42,261 nt of DNA from Clostridia bacterium (lineage in GTDB: Bacteria > Bacillota > Clostridia > Peptostreptococcales > Anaerovoracaceae), in NCBI GenBank assembly GCA_030537495.1, contig JAUNMH010000008.1, forward strand, positions 42,646 to 84,906, in the 5' to 3' direction. Below are positions 1 to 7,866 of the stretch, one piece after another; position 1 is the first letter of the stretch; each line of letters starts with the position of its first letter. Below the pieces are notes generated by a model that did not search any database, was not told the DNA's origin, and worked only from the letters and a program-made list of their open reading frames with translations. The position numbers and the translations under genes are program-made.

Positions 1-29
1 AATAGATTTAAGCTTAAATAGATTTAAGC
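1..29. repeat. short tandem repeat at the 3' end of the flavoprotein gene
   Basis: AATAGATTTAAGC occurs at 1-13 and again at 17-29, a 16-bp period. The stop codon of the minus-strand flavoprotein (14-16) lies between the two copies. The first copy may extend beyond the left edge. It looks like a small slippage duplication at a gene end. Confidence 0.7.
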
Positions 30-1213
30 GCATCTGAGACAGCCATAGCGGAAGAATATGCGAATTGCAGGTTGTATCCGCCAGTATCTCCGTCAACGTC
101 CAGGCATTCGCCGATTACGTAAATTCCCAGACATTTTTTCAATTCCATAGTTTTGGAACTAATTTCTTTTAGTGAAACCCCTCCTGAGGTGGCCATAGCA
201 GTATCAAAACCACCAGTGGATTTAACTGTGTAGGTATCTTCGGTTAATTTTCTGGCAATTGCCTTTGGCTTATCTTGCGACAAGGTGCATAATTCCCTGG
301 CGAAGCTTCTCGGAAGATTGAATAGGGTCGATACTACGTTGGAAACAGAGGATTTGTTCTTTTTCATAGCAGTCGTAATCTTCTTAAGCGCTTCGGCGTA
401 ATCAACCGGATAGATATAATTAAATTTTATTGTATCACCAGTACGCATATAGCGTGAATGATTAAGAACAAGTGGCCCTGAAAAATTCGTATGCGTAAGC
501 AATAGGGCATCGTCTGAAGCTGCTGATAATTTCCGTCCATCTCGCCAAAGACTTAGCTGGCAATGAGGAAACGAAATGCCAGAAAGTTCAGCAAAACCGT
601 AATCATAAACATTTACAGGAGAAAGACTCGGGTAAAGCTTCGTAATTTCAACGCCTAAACCTTCACTCAGAACCTTGAAGAAATTTCCGTCAGACCCTGT
701 CGTCGGGTAAGAGCATCCACCACTTGCGATAATCACGCGCTTCGCCAGGTAATTCTCTCTATTCGTGACAATTTCCCAAAGGTTAGCGCTATCATCTGAA
801 ATATGAGGCATCAAAACCTCCACAGGCGAATTTAATTTAACAGTAAACCCATTGATCTTAGCTTTCTCAATCATCATATTTAGAACGTCAGAGGCTTTCA
901 TAGATTTTGGAAAAACCTTGCCATCTTCTCTTGTAATTGTCTCTATATCATTTCTATGTAGAAATTCTATTAATTCAAGATTATTGTGCTTATAAAGGCA
1001 GCTACGGATTTTCTTCCCATTGGAGCCATAATGAGTAATGTAGTCCTTTATATCACCTGCATGGGTAATATTACATTGACCGGCTCCACTCATAAGAAGC
1101 TTGGTTCCGATTTGGCCTGTTTTCTCAAGTATTAGACCACTATGAACCTCTATGTTTGATGCGGCAAAGAGCCCTGCGGCTCCTCCGCCAATAATAACTA
1201 AATCGTAGACCAT
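14..1213 (-). CDS. NAD(P)/FAD-dependent oxidoreductase, YhiN/HI0933 family
   Basis: A 399-residue soluble flavoprotein. The N-terminus carries the dinucleotide-binding motif IIGGGAAGLFAA (residues 7-18), followed by the family signature GTKLLMSGAGQCN, in which the flavin contacts the protein. A second conserved stretch, ASGGCSYPTTGSDG, lies near the middle, and the C-terminus has GECLDVDGDTGGYNLQFA, typical of this family. Length matches the usual 390-420 residues. Members are annotated as BaiN-like or aminoacetone-oxidase-like flavoproteins, but the substrate is unknown for most of them and cannot be read here. The gene stands alone, diverging from sppA, with its own promoter (1249-1277) and the weak ribosome binding site GAAAGGATG. 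Family assignment is firm; function is not. Confidence 0.93.
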   Translation of the reverse strand: MVYDLVIIGGGAAGLFAASNIEVHSGLILEKTGQIGTKLLMSGAGQCNITHAGDIKDYITHYGSNGKKIRSCLYKHNNLELIEFLHRNDIETITREDGKVFPKSMKASDVLNMMIEKAKINGFTVKLNSPVEVLMPHISDDSANLWEIVTNRENYLAKRVIIASGGCSYPTTGSDGNFFKVLSEGLGVEITKLYPSLSPVNVYDYGFAELSGISFPHCQLSLWRDGRKLSAASDDALLLTHTNFSGPLVLNHSRYMRTGDTIKFNYIYPVDYAEALKKITTAMKKNKSSVSNVVSTLFNLPRSFARELCTLSQDKPKAIARKLTEDTYTVKSTGGFDTAMATSGGVSLKEISSKTMELKKCLGIYVIGECLDVDGDTGGYNLQFAYSSAMAVSDALKSI

Positions 1214-1248
1214 GTTTTCATCCTTTCAAATGGTCATATTTCAATGAA

Positions 1249-1277
1249 ATTATATCATAGTACAGGGCAAGTTGCAA
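1249..1277 (-). promoter_or_regulatory. sigma-A-type promoter of the flavoprotein gene
   Basis: Read on the minus strand: TTGCAA (1277-1272), 17-bp spacer, TATAAT (1254-1249). The -10 is a perfect consensus, about 36 bp upstream of the start codon. Confidence 0.75.
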
Positions 1278-1324
1278 AAGTAATTGAATTCTGTAGTAGA
1301 AAAACACCGATAGAACAGCCGAAA

Positions 1325-1353
1325 TTGACATAAGAAAGGGCAGATGTTAAAAT
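1325..1353 (+). promoter_or_regulatory. sigma-A-type promoter of sppA
   Basis: TTGACA (1325-1330), 17-bp spacer, TAAAAT (1348-1353): perfect -35 and near-perfect -10. It gives a leader of about 40 nt before the sppA start at 1402. Confidence 0.8.
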
Positions 1354-1401
1354 ACAAGAGACTGAATGGAATCTCAGAGATTATGAAACGGTGGTGAAAT
1401 T

Positions 1402-2460
1402 ATGGATTATAAAGATAACAATAACGTTAACAATAACAATGGCCAGAGAGTAGTTTATACCTATGATCCCAAAGATATTCAGCCAAAGCGTAAACCTGGC
1501 GGAAAGGGCGGATTAAAAAAAGCCCTGATGATTTTTGCAATTATTGTGGTAATTGTAGTTGTTGCAGGTATATTGATTAACAAAACAAGCCTATTTAGAA
1601 GCCAAAGCAACAGTGATCTCTATCAATATGATCACAATTATATAGGAGTACTTAAGCTTCATGGAACCATAGGCGAGGACAGCGACGAATATAACCAGCA
1701 GTGGATGCTTGAAAGAATCAAGCAGATGAAAAATGATGAAAATAACAAAGGCTTAGTTTTGAGCCTGAACACCCCAGGTGGCTCAGTATATGAATCTGAT
1801 GAGCTATATCTTGCAATTAAGGACTATCAGACTACAAACAAGCCTGTTTATTCTTATATGGAGTCAATGGCTGCATCAGGAGGCTACTATATTTCGGCTC
1901 CATGTGACAAGATTATTGCCAATAGAAACTGCTGGACAGGCTCTATCGGTGTTACTATCGGAACTATTTATGATATATCAGGTTTATTGGAGAAGGCAGG
2001 AATAAAGACGGTAACCATTACATCAGGCAAGAACAAGGCTATGGGAAGTATGGTTAAACCGCTCACAAAGGAACAAAAGGAAATTTATCAGGGCCTGGTT
2101 GATGAAGCTTATGAACAGTTTGTAGAAATCGTTGCAGATGGACGCGATATGAAAAAAAAGAAGGTAAAAAAGATTGCCGACGGAAGAGTTTATACTGCTG
2201 AGCAGGCAAGAAGACTTAATTTAGTAGACGCCGTTGAAAGTTTTGATGACGCGGTTGATGACATGAAGAAAGACTGCAACCTTCAGGAGTGCAGCGTGGA
2301 AAACCTGGAATACGACGCACCTTTTAACTGGAAGTCCATACTTAGCATGGTGACAGATGCGGAAAAGAGCAAGGCAGAAGGTGAGTATGATGGACTGATG
2401 AAGTTAATGGACGAGAACAATAAATTCACCATTACATACATGTCTGAAGTCAGCAAATAA
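1402..2460 (+). CDS. sppA: signal peptide peptidase SppA (S49 family)
   Basis: A 352-residue membrane serine protease that degrades leftover signal peptides after secretion. An Asn- and Lys-rich cytosolic N-terminus (1-40) is followed by one transmembrane helix at about 41-60. The S49 fold then carries the nucleophile Ser159 in ESMAASGGYY and the probable general-base Lys212 in TSGKNKAMGS, the dyad of short, single-domain Gram-positive SppA proteins. Length agrees with Bacillus-type SppA (about 335). It sits directly before ylxM-ffh, so it neighbours the co-translational export machinery, but a hairpin and a new promoter separate the two units. The start is supported by GGTGG about 6 nt upstream. 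Confidence 0.95.
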   Translation: MDYKDNNNVNNNNGQRVVYTYDPKDIQPKRKPGGKGGLKKALMIFAIIVVIVVVAGILINKTSLFRSQSNSDLYQYDHNYIGVLKLHGTIGEDSDEYNQQWMLERIKQMKNDENNKGLVLSLNTPGGSVYESDELYLAIKDYQTTNKPVYSYMESMAASGGYYISAPCDKIIANRNCWTGSIGVTIGTIYDISGLLEKAGIKTVTITSGKNKAMGSMVKPLTKEQKEIYQGLVDEAYEQFVEIVADGRDMKKKKVKKIADGRVYTAEQARRLNLVDAVESFDDAVDDMKKDCNLQECSVENLEYDAPFNWKSILSMVTDAEKSKAEGEYDGLMKLMDENNKFTITYMSEVSK

Positions 2461-2503
2461 GGCGCAAGGCTTTAAATAAAAAAATTAAATGAAAATTAAT
2501 TCG

Positions 2504-2534
2504 GCTGTTAAGGAAAAAACCTTGACAGCTGTTT
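2504..2534 (+). terminator. hairpin between sppA and ylxM, likely terminator
   Basis: GCTGTTAAGG (2504-2513) pairs over 10 bp (one G-U) with CCTTGACAGC (2520-2529) around an A6 loop, followed by TGTTT. The U-tract is short. The 3' arm contains the -35 of the next promoter, so terminator and promoter share bases. Confidence 0.6.
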
Positions 2535-2550
2535 CACGTTATGATATCAT
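2522..2550 (+). promoter_or_regulatory. promoter of ylxM-ffh, giving a very short leader
   Basis: TTGACA (2522-2527), 17-bp spacer, TATCAT (2545-2550). The expected transcription start (about 2557) is only about 4 nt before the first ATG (2561), and no Shine-Dalgarno sequence is present. Confidence 0.75.
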
Positions 2551-2565
2551 ATAGCACGTTATGAT
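2535..2565 (+). repeat. direct repeat CACGTTATGAT in the ylxM promoter
   Basis: CACGTTATGAT at 2535-2545 and 2555-2565, exactly 20 bp apart (about two helical turns). The first copy overlaps the spacer and -10; the second contains the ylxM start codon. It could be an operator pair or a duplication that created the start. Confidence 0.75.
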
Positions 2566-2917
2566 GGATAAAATAATGGAAGCGAGTCTTTTGTATGACT
2601 TCTACGGTCAGCTTTTGACTGAGAGAAAACAACAGGTTATGGAGCTTTATCACGAAGAGAATTTATCTCTTGCGGAAATAGCTCAGGAATTTGGAATCTC
2701 CAGGGCTGCAGTTCATGAATCCCTGAAATCTGCTGAGAAATCCTTGGCAGAGTATGAGGAAAAGCTGGGGCTGGTGAAAAAGTTTGTGAAGTCTCAGAAC
2801 GCTATTGAAAAAATCGACAGTGTCATAGATAAACTTATTGAAGAGCATGGAGATAAGGACGAGGAACTGGCAAAAGAACTTGAATCAATTAAACTTGTAA
2901 TTAACAGTTTGGAGTAG
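2561..2917 (+). CDS. ylxM: YlxM-family HTH protein associated with the SRP genes
   Basis: A 118-residue protein of the UPF0122/YlxM family. Residues about 20-60 form a sigma-region-4-like helix-turn-helix (LSLAEIAQEFGISRAAVHE), followed by an acidic helical tail. In Firmicutes ylxM lies almost always next to ffh or ftsY and is believed to modulate the signal recognition particle. Here it ends 3 nt before ffh, which supports one transcript. Three in-frame ATGs lie at 2561, 2564 and 2576, and none has a ribosome binding site. The promoter position suggests a leaderless or nearly leaderless mRNA starting at 2561. Confidence 0.92.
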   Translation: MMDKIMEASLLYDFYGQLLTERKQQVMELYHEENLSLAEIAQEFGISRAAVHESLKSAEKSLAEYEEKLGLVKKFVKSQNAIEKIDSVIDKLIEEHGDKDEELAKELESIKLVINSLE

Positions 2918-2920
2918 AAT

Positions 2921-4261
2921 ATGGCATTTGAAAGCTTAGCAGATAAGTTGCAAGGTGCTTTTAAGAAGCTGAAGGGAAAAGGAGTTTTAACCGAAGCGGA
3001 TATTAATGACGCTATGAGAGAGGTTAAACTGGCACTTTTGGAAGCAGACGTTAACTTTAAGGTCGTAAAGAGCTTTGTTAACGATGTAAAAGAAAAGTGC
3101 ATGGGATCTGAGGTACTGGAAAGTCTGACGCCTACGCAACAAATAATTAAAATTGTAAATCAAGAGCTCGTTGAATTAATGGGCGGTACTAATAGCAAGC
3201 TGACATACTCACCGTCAGGATTTACTACAATAATGATGGTAGGTCTTCAGGGTACTGGTAAAACTACTACCTGCGGAAAGCTTGCAAACTACTTGAAACA
3301 GCACGGCAAGAAGCCTATGATGGCGGCATGTGACATATACAGACCTGCGGCAATTGACCAGCTAGAGGTTGTTGGAAAATCTGTTAACACGCCTGTATTT
3401 ACAATGCGTGATAGCAAGGATCCTGCGGCTATTGCACTGGCAGCTAAGAAGGAAGCAGAAAAGAAAGGCTTCGATGTTCTTATTGTCGATACAGCCGGTC
3501 GACTGCAGATTGATGAAGCTTTGATGGATGAACTTGTGAATATTAAGGGAACCGTTAAGCCTCATGAAATCCTTTTGGTAGTAGACGCACTTACGGGTCA
3601 GGATGCAGTAAATGTTGCTGAAGGCTTCAATGAGAGACTGGGCATCGATGGAATAGTAATGACCAAGATGGACGGTGACTCAAGAGGCGGTGCTGCACTT
3701 TCTGCGAAGAAGGTTACAGGTAAGCCAATTAAATTCATGGGTATGGGAGAAAAGTTCGATGCACTTGAACCTTTCCATCCTGAAAGAATGGCAAGCCGAA
3801 TCCTTGGAATGGGAGATATGCTTTCACTTATTGAGAAGGCGGAAGCAAGTTTTGACCAGGAAAAGGCAGAGAAGCTGGAGAAACAGCTTAAAAAAAATCA
3901 ATTTACATTAGAGGATTTCCTGGACCAGATGGGACAGGTTAAAAATATGGGCGGACTCGGGAAAATCATGGAAATGATGCCGGGAATGTCAGCTGCTCAG
4001 ATGAAGGGTGTAGATCTGGAAGCGGGAGAAAAGGAATTCCGCCAGATGGAAGCTATCATTCAGTCTATGACAATAGAAGAGCGTAAGAATCCTAACCTGC
4101 TTAATGCAAGCAGAAGAAAGAGAATTGCCGCAGGCTCAGGACAGCCGGTGAGCAAGGTAAATAATATGATTAAGCGCTATGAGGAAGTTAAGAAGATGAT
4201 GAAACAGTTTAACAACCCTAAAGCACTTAAGAGAAACAAATTATTCAGAGGTTTATTTTAA
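2921..4261 (+). CDS. ffh: signal recognition particle protein Ffh (SRP54)
   Basis: A 446-residue SRP GTPase that binds signal sequences and 4.5S/scRNA and docks with FtsY to target nascent membrane proteins. The N domain (1-90) is followed by the G domain: P-loop GLQGTGKTTT (108-117), DTAGR (190-194) and TKMDG (248-252). The C-terminal M domain (about 300-446) is rich in Met (MGGLGKIMEMMPGMSAAQMK) and contains the RNA-binding helix with SGQPVSKVN. Length and motif order are standard. It is co-transcribed with ylxM and followed 35 nt later by rpsP, the usual order. Confidence 0.98.
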   Translation: MAFESLADKLQGAFKKLKGKGVLTEADINDAMREVKLALLEADVNFKVVKSFVNDVKEKCMGSEVLESLTPTQQIIKIVNQELVELMGGTNSKLTYSPSGFTTIMMVGLQGTGKTTTCGKLANYLKQHGKKPMMAACDIYRPAAIDQLEVVGKSVNTPVFTMRDSKDPAAIALAAKKEAEKKGFDVLIVDTAGRLQIDEALMDELVNIKGTVKPHEILLVVDALTGQDAVNVAEGFNERLGIDGIVMTKMDGDSRGGAALSAKKVTGKPIKFMGMGEKFDALEPFHPERMASRILGMGDMLSLIEKAEASFDQEKAEKLEKQLKKNQFTLEDFLDQMGQVKNMGGLGKIMEMMPGMSAAQMKGVDLEAGEKEFRQMEAIIQSMTIEERKNPNLLNASRRKRIAAGSGQPVSKVNNMIKRYEEVKKMMKQFNNPKALKRNKLFRGLF

Positions 4262-4296
4262 TTAATTAAAGGAAAGATTTTAAGGAGGAAATAATT

Positions 4297-4539
4297 ATGG
4301 TAAAGATTAGATTAAAGAGAATGGGAGCTCACAAGAAGCCTTTTTATAGAGTAGTTGTTGCAGATTCCCGTACACCAAGAGACGGTAAGTTCATCGAAGA
4401 AATCGGATATTACAATCCACTAACTGAACCACCTACAATTAAGATTGACGACGAAAAGGCTCAGAAATGGTTAGAAAACGGTGCACAGCCTACAAACGTA
4501 GTTAAGGGTCTTTTCCAGAAAACTGGAATTGTAAAATAG
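4297..4539 (+). CDS. rpsP: 30S ribosomal protein S16
   Basis: An 80-residue S16 with the diagnostic N-terminus [20 protein letters not shown] and the [20 protein letters not shown] segment. S16 is an early 30S assembly protein that binds the 16S 5' and central domains. A strong AAGGAGG lies upstream. Followed 19 nt later by khpA, then rimM and trmD, the conserved translation cluster. Confidence 0.98.
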   Translation: MVKIRLKRMGAHKKPFYRVVVADSRTPRDGKFIEEIGYYNPLTEPPTIKIDDEKAQKWLENGAQPTNVVKGLFQKTGIVK

Positions 4540-4558
4540 TAGAAAGCGGTGAGGCCAA

Positions 4559-4798
4559 GTGACTAAGTTAGTTGAATCTATCGCAAAGGCACTGGTTGAA
4601 AATCCTGAACACGTGGTTGTCACAGAGCAGGCTGAAGGCCAGGGCAATGTATTGGAACTGAGAGTAGCTACTGACGACATGGGAAAAGTTATCGGCAAGC
4701 AGGGAAGAATTGCAAAAGCAATTAGAACAGTTGTTAAAGCTGCAGCTACAAAACAGAACAAAAAAGTATCCGTAGAGATTCGTTCAGAAGACGAATAA
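4559..4798 (+). CDS. khpA: KhpA, KH-domain RNA-binding protein
   Basis: A 79-residue single KH-domain protein with the GXXG loop in GKVIGKQGRIAKAIR. In Firmicutes KhpA pairs with KhpB (Jag) to bind RNA, and influences cell elongation and division. It begins with GTG at 4559, since no in-frame ATG precedes the conserved sequence; AAAGCGGTGAGG upstream is a moderate ribosome binding site. It lies between rpsP and rimM as in most Firmicutes, and a long hairpin (4811-4863) follows the stop. Confidence 0.95.
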   Translation: MTKLVESIAKALVENPEHVVVTEQAEGQGNVLELRVATDDMGKVIGKQGRIAKAIRTVVKAAATKQNKKVSVEIRSEDE

Positions 4799-4810
4799 TT
4801 AATATGGTTT

Positions 4811-4863
4811 AATTCAGGCACATGAACTTATCATTTTATTATGATTTCTTCATGTGCCGAATT
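4811..4863 (+). other. long intercistronic RNA hairpin, khpA-rimM
   Basis: AATTC plus GGCACATGAA (4811-4826) pairs with TTCATGTGCC plus GAATT (4849-4863): 15 bp with a single bulged A. ATCAT/ATGAT inside the loop can extend it. No U-tract follows, so RNA processing or partial attenuation is more likely than full termination. Confidence 0.7.
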
Positions 4864-4880
4864 CGTATTAGGAGAAGAGG

Positions 4881-5375
4881 ATGGAAAAGATAAAAATAGG
4901 CAGAATAGTAAACGCTGTAGCACTTCGCGGAGAAGTAAAGGTTTACAATTATTCAGGATACAGAGAAAGATATGAAGAACTGGACAGTATTCTGGTTGAA
5001 GATAAAGAATATGAAATTGAAAAAGTCAGGTATCAGCAGGAAATGGTAATTCTAAAGCTCCAGGGAGTAAACGACAGAAATGCCGCAGAAGCTCTTAAAA
5101 ATAGGGATGTTTACATTACTGAAGAAGACCTAGTAGAACTTCCTGAGGACACCTTTTATATAAGAGATTTAATTGGACTAAAGGTTGTTGACGATTCCGG
5201 GGTTATAGGCGTTATGAAGGACGTTCTGCAGCCTTCCGCCCAGGATGTTTACGTTATCAAAACAGACGGAGGGCAGGAACTCATGGTTCCTGCGGTAAAG
5301 GAGTTTGTTAAGGAAATAAACCTTAAGGAAGGATATGTTAAGGTTGAACTTATTGAAGGAATGTTGGAACAATAG
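4881..5375 (+). CDS. rimM: ribosome maturation factor RimM
   Basis: A 164-residue RimM needed for late 30S assembly around the 16S head; it contacts S19. The N-terminal barrel begins with KIGRIVNAVALRGEVKVYNY, and the C-terminal PRC-barrel-like part holds FYIRDLIGLKVV and VPAVKEFVKEINL. Length is normal. TAGGAGAAGAGG upstream supports the ATG at 4881. It ends 9 nt before trmD, the usual partner. Confidence 0.96.
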   Translation: MEKIKIGRIVNAVALRGEVKVYNYSGYRERYEELDSILVEDKEYEIEKVRYQQEMVILKLQGVNDRNAAEALKNRDVYITEEDLVELPEDTFYIRDLIGLKVVDDSGVIGVMKDVLQPSAQDVYVIKTDGGQELMVPAVKEFVKEINLKEGYVKVELIEGMLEQ

Positions 5376-5384
5376 GAAATTATA

Positions 5385-6122
5385 ATGATGAAGATTAATG
5401 TATTAACGCTTTTTCCTGAAATGTTTACTGCAGTAACTGGAAGTATTCTAGGCAAGGCAGCGGAAAAAGGAATTATTGAGCTTAATTTTGTTAATATAAG
5501 AGATTTCAGTAAGGAAAAAAGAGACAAGGCTGACGAATATCCCTTTGGTGGAGGGCCAGGTATGGTGATGCTGGCGGACCCTATTTTTAACGCTTTGGAA
5601 TCTTTAAATGTGGAAGGAAAGAAGATTCTTTATATGTCACCACGTGGAAGAATTCTAGATGAGGATAAGATTAAGGAAATTTCTGAACTGGACGACGAAC
5701 TGACTATTCTCTGCGGTCATTACGAGGGAGTGGATCAGAGAGTAATCGATTACTGGAATATGGAAGAAGTGTCCATAGGGGATTACGTGCTTACTGGCGG
5801 CGAGCTGCCTGCAATGGTTTTGATCGATGCGGTAGCACGACTGATACCGGGAGTTCTTGCTGGGGAGGAGTCGGCCGTGGAGGAGTCCATTTACTCTGGG
5901 CTTCTTGAATACCCACAGTACACTAAACCGAGGAGCTATAGGGGCATGGATGTGCCGGAGGTTTTGCTTAATGGCAACCACAAACTCATTCATTTATGGA
6001 AGTTGGAACAGTCGCTGAAGCTGACCAAGGAAGTTCGCCCAGACCTCTTTGATGAGTATGTGAAATCTTGTGACAATTTGACAAAAGATGAGCAGAAGGT
6101 ATTGGAAAAAATACTGAAATGA
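5385..6122 (+). CDS. trmD: tRNA (guanine-37-N1)-methyltransferase TrmD
   Basis: A 245-residue SPOUT enzyme that makes m1G37 in tRNAs with G36, preventing +1 frameshifts. The N-terminus MKINVLTLFPEMF and the S-adenosylmethionine-binding trefoil-knot sequence (GHYEGVDQRV, then SIGDYVLTGGELPAMV) are classic. The linker and C-terminal helical domain hold YTKPRSYRGMDVPEVLLNG. Either ATG (5385 or 5388) could start translation. In most Firmicutes rplS (L19) follows trmD; here it does not, and an envelope gene with its own promoter follows instead. Confidence 0.97.
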   Translation: MMKINVLTLFPEMFTAVTGSILGKAAEKGIIELNFVNIRDFSKEKRDKADEYPFGGGPGMVMLADPIFNALESLNVEGKKILYMSPRGRILDEDKIKEISELDDELTILCGHYEGVDQRVIDYWNMEEVSIGDYVLTGGELPAMVLIDAVARLIPGVLAGEESAVEESIYSGLLEYPQYTKPRSYRGMDVPEVLLNGNHKLIHLWKLEQSLKLTKEVRPDLFDEYVKSCDNLTKDEQKVLEKILK

Positions 6123-6130
6123 TGTAAAAT
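6102..6130 (+). promoter_or_regulatory. promoter inside the trmD 3' end, likely leaderless transcript
   Basis: TTGGAA (6102-6107), 17-bp spacer, TAAAAT (6125-6130). Only 6 nt separate the -10 from the ATG at 6137, the geometry of a leaderless mRNA, and there is no Shine-Dalgarno sequence. Confidence 0.6.
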
Positions 6131-6136
6131 GTAGCT

Positions 6137-7117
6137 ATGAAAAAGAAGAAAAAGAAGCCGGTAGTCGCGATTTATTTATTGATACTGGTGGTTTTGTATA
6201 TAATTATTTATATTATTCCTAAGGTGTCGGGAGCACTTCAGCCTACGTACAATATAACGTATGGGGAAATGAAGCTTAGCGACAAGACGACGGGTTACGT
6301 GGTCAGGAACGAGCAGCTGTATGTATCAGGTCACGGTGGCAGCACAAATTACTACATCAAGGAAGGGGATTTGCTTCGTGCAGGAACCACGGTAATGAAT
6401 GTTGAGGGAAGCACCGAAGGCGAGGCTAGAGGCAAGTATTCTGATATTCTTGAGAACATAGGTGACGATGCCATAACTACTGAATCTTACAACGTCGAAA
6501 AAGGCGGAGTAGTGTGCTATTATGCCGATGGATACGAGAGCAAGCTCAGCTCAAAGAGTATGAGAAAAAAGGATAAGGAGTTCTATAGTAAGCTGAGCCA
6601 GAACTCGGTTATCGCTCTGAATAGAAAGGACGTTAACGAAGGCGAGCCTGTTTTTAAAATTGTGGATAGAACCAGGTGGTATTTGGTTTGTTATGTTCCT
6701 AAGGATCACAGGGAACGCTATGACATAGGCGGAGAAGTTACAGTTGAACTTGATGGCACTGAACTTGATGCTACAGTGTGCTCCATAAAGAGAGAGGACG
6801 ACGAATATCGAATTATTCTGACTACAGATCATTTTTATGATGAATTCGGTAAGCTGAGGGTTATAAAAAATGTTGAACTTATAACTTACGATCAGCGAGG
6901 GCTCCTTGTGGAAAATAAGAGCATCACCGAAAAGAAGGGGCAGCAAGGTGTTTATGTTCAAGATAAGGTTGGAAAAGCCTCATTTGTGCCTATTAAGGTT
7001 ATAAAAAGTGATGGGGAAATGTCTCTTGTCTGTGACACAATTTTTTACGATGATAAGGGAAATGAAACCTATACTGTAGAAATCTATGATGAAGTTTTGA
7101 GAAAACCAGAATCATAA
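6137..7117 (+). CDS. membrane-anchored HlyD-like (barrel-sandwich) protein
   Basis: A 326-residue protein with a Lys-rich N-terminus (KKKKKK), one transmembrane helix at about 9-29 and a large extracellular part. The segment YGEMKLSDKTTGYVVRNEQLY with the following YIKEGDLLRAGTTVMNVEG resembles the barrel-sandwich half-motifs of HlyD-family periplasmic adaptors. Similar genes lie next to the sepF cluster in other Clostridia and are automatically named HlyD family, although no transporter is adjacent here. A role in envelope or division is inferred only from its position before yggS-sepF-yggT-divIVA. The start lacks a ribosome binding site and fits a leaderless transcript. Confidence 0.85.
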   Translation: MKKKKKKPVVAIYLLILVVLYIIIYIIPKVSGALQPTYNITYGEMKLSDKTTGYVVRNEQLYVSGHGGSTNYYIKEGDLLRAGTTVMNVEGSTEGEARGKYSDILENIGDDAITTESYNVEKGGVVCYYADGYESKLSSKSMRKKDKEFYSKLSQNSVIALNRKDVNEGEPVFKIVDRTRWYLVCYVPKDHRERYDIGGEVTVELDGTELDATVCSIKREDDEYRIILTTDHFYDEFGKLRVIKNVELITYDQRGLLVENKSITEKKGQQGVYVQDKVGKASFVPIKVIKSDGEMSLVCDTIFYDDKGNETYTVEIYDEVLRKPES

Positions 7118-7146
7118 CCTAAAACCAGGAAAGGAAGGCGATTGCT

Positions 7147-7851
7147 ATGTCAATCAAAACTAATATAGAATATATTCAGGAACTTAAGGGAGAAGCTGCT
7201 AAGCAATCAGGTAGAAATCCTGAGGATGTACTTCTTGTAGCCGTAACTAAGTTACACAGTCCTGGGGAGATAAATGAAGCAATAGATGCAGGGATTACAG
7301 ATATTGGGGAAAACAAGGTCCAGGAAATTATGGACAAGTATGATAAGGTTAAACCGGTAAGATGGCACCTTATCGGACACCTGCAGACGAATAAGGTAAA
7401 ATATATCATTGATAAAGTTTCAATGATTCATTCTGTAGATTCTTTGAAACTAGCTAAGGAAATCGATAAGAGAGCAGGCCAGCATGGGATTAATATGGAT
7501 ATTCTTATTCAGGTTAACTCTGCTGAGGAAGAATCTAAGTTTGGAATCACTACAGGGGAAACAGAGCAGCTTATTAAGGACATATCAGAGCAGTGCCCTA
7601 ATGTTACTATTAAGGGAATGATGTGTATTGCTCCTTTTGCTGAAGACCCTAATGAAATAAGAGGATATTTTGCAGAGGTTAAGACATTGTATGATAAGTA
7701 CAGTGATTCTGACCTTGATAGAGTTGATTTTAAGTATCTGTCAATGGGAATGACTCATGATTTTCAGGTTGCAATTCTTGAGGGATCCAACCTGATAAGA
7801 GTAGGCACAGCCATTTTCGGGTATAGAGATTACAGAAGCGAAGAAAAATAA
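7147..7851 (+). CDS. YggS/YlmE-family pyridoxal phosphate homeostasis protein
   Basis: A 234-residue type III-fold PLP-binding protein of the YggS/PROSC/YlmE family, which buffers free PLP and affects amino-acid balance. The PLP lysine is Lys35 in LLVAVTKLHSPG. Further signatures are IGENKVQE, WHLIGHLQTNKVKYI, LSMGMTHDFQVAI and GSNLIRVGTAIFG. Length is normal. AAGGAAGG precedes the ATG. In Gram-positives it lies upstream of sepF (the ylm cluster), as here, 15 nt before it. Confidence 0.96.
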   Translation: MSIKTNIEYIQELKGEAAKQSGRNPEDVLLVAVTKLHSPGEINEAIDAGITDIGENKVQEIMDKYDKVKPVRWHLIGHLQTNKVKYIIDKVSMIHSVDSLKLAKEIDKRAGQHGINMDILIQVNSAEEESKFGITTGETEQLIKDISEQCPNVTIKGMMCIAPFAEDPNEIRGYFAEVKTLYDKYSDSDLDRVDFKYLSMGMTHDFQVAILEGSNLIRVGTAIFGYRDYRSEEK

Positions 7852-7866
7852 AGGAGACAGATTATC

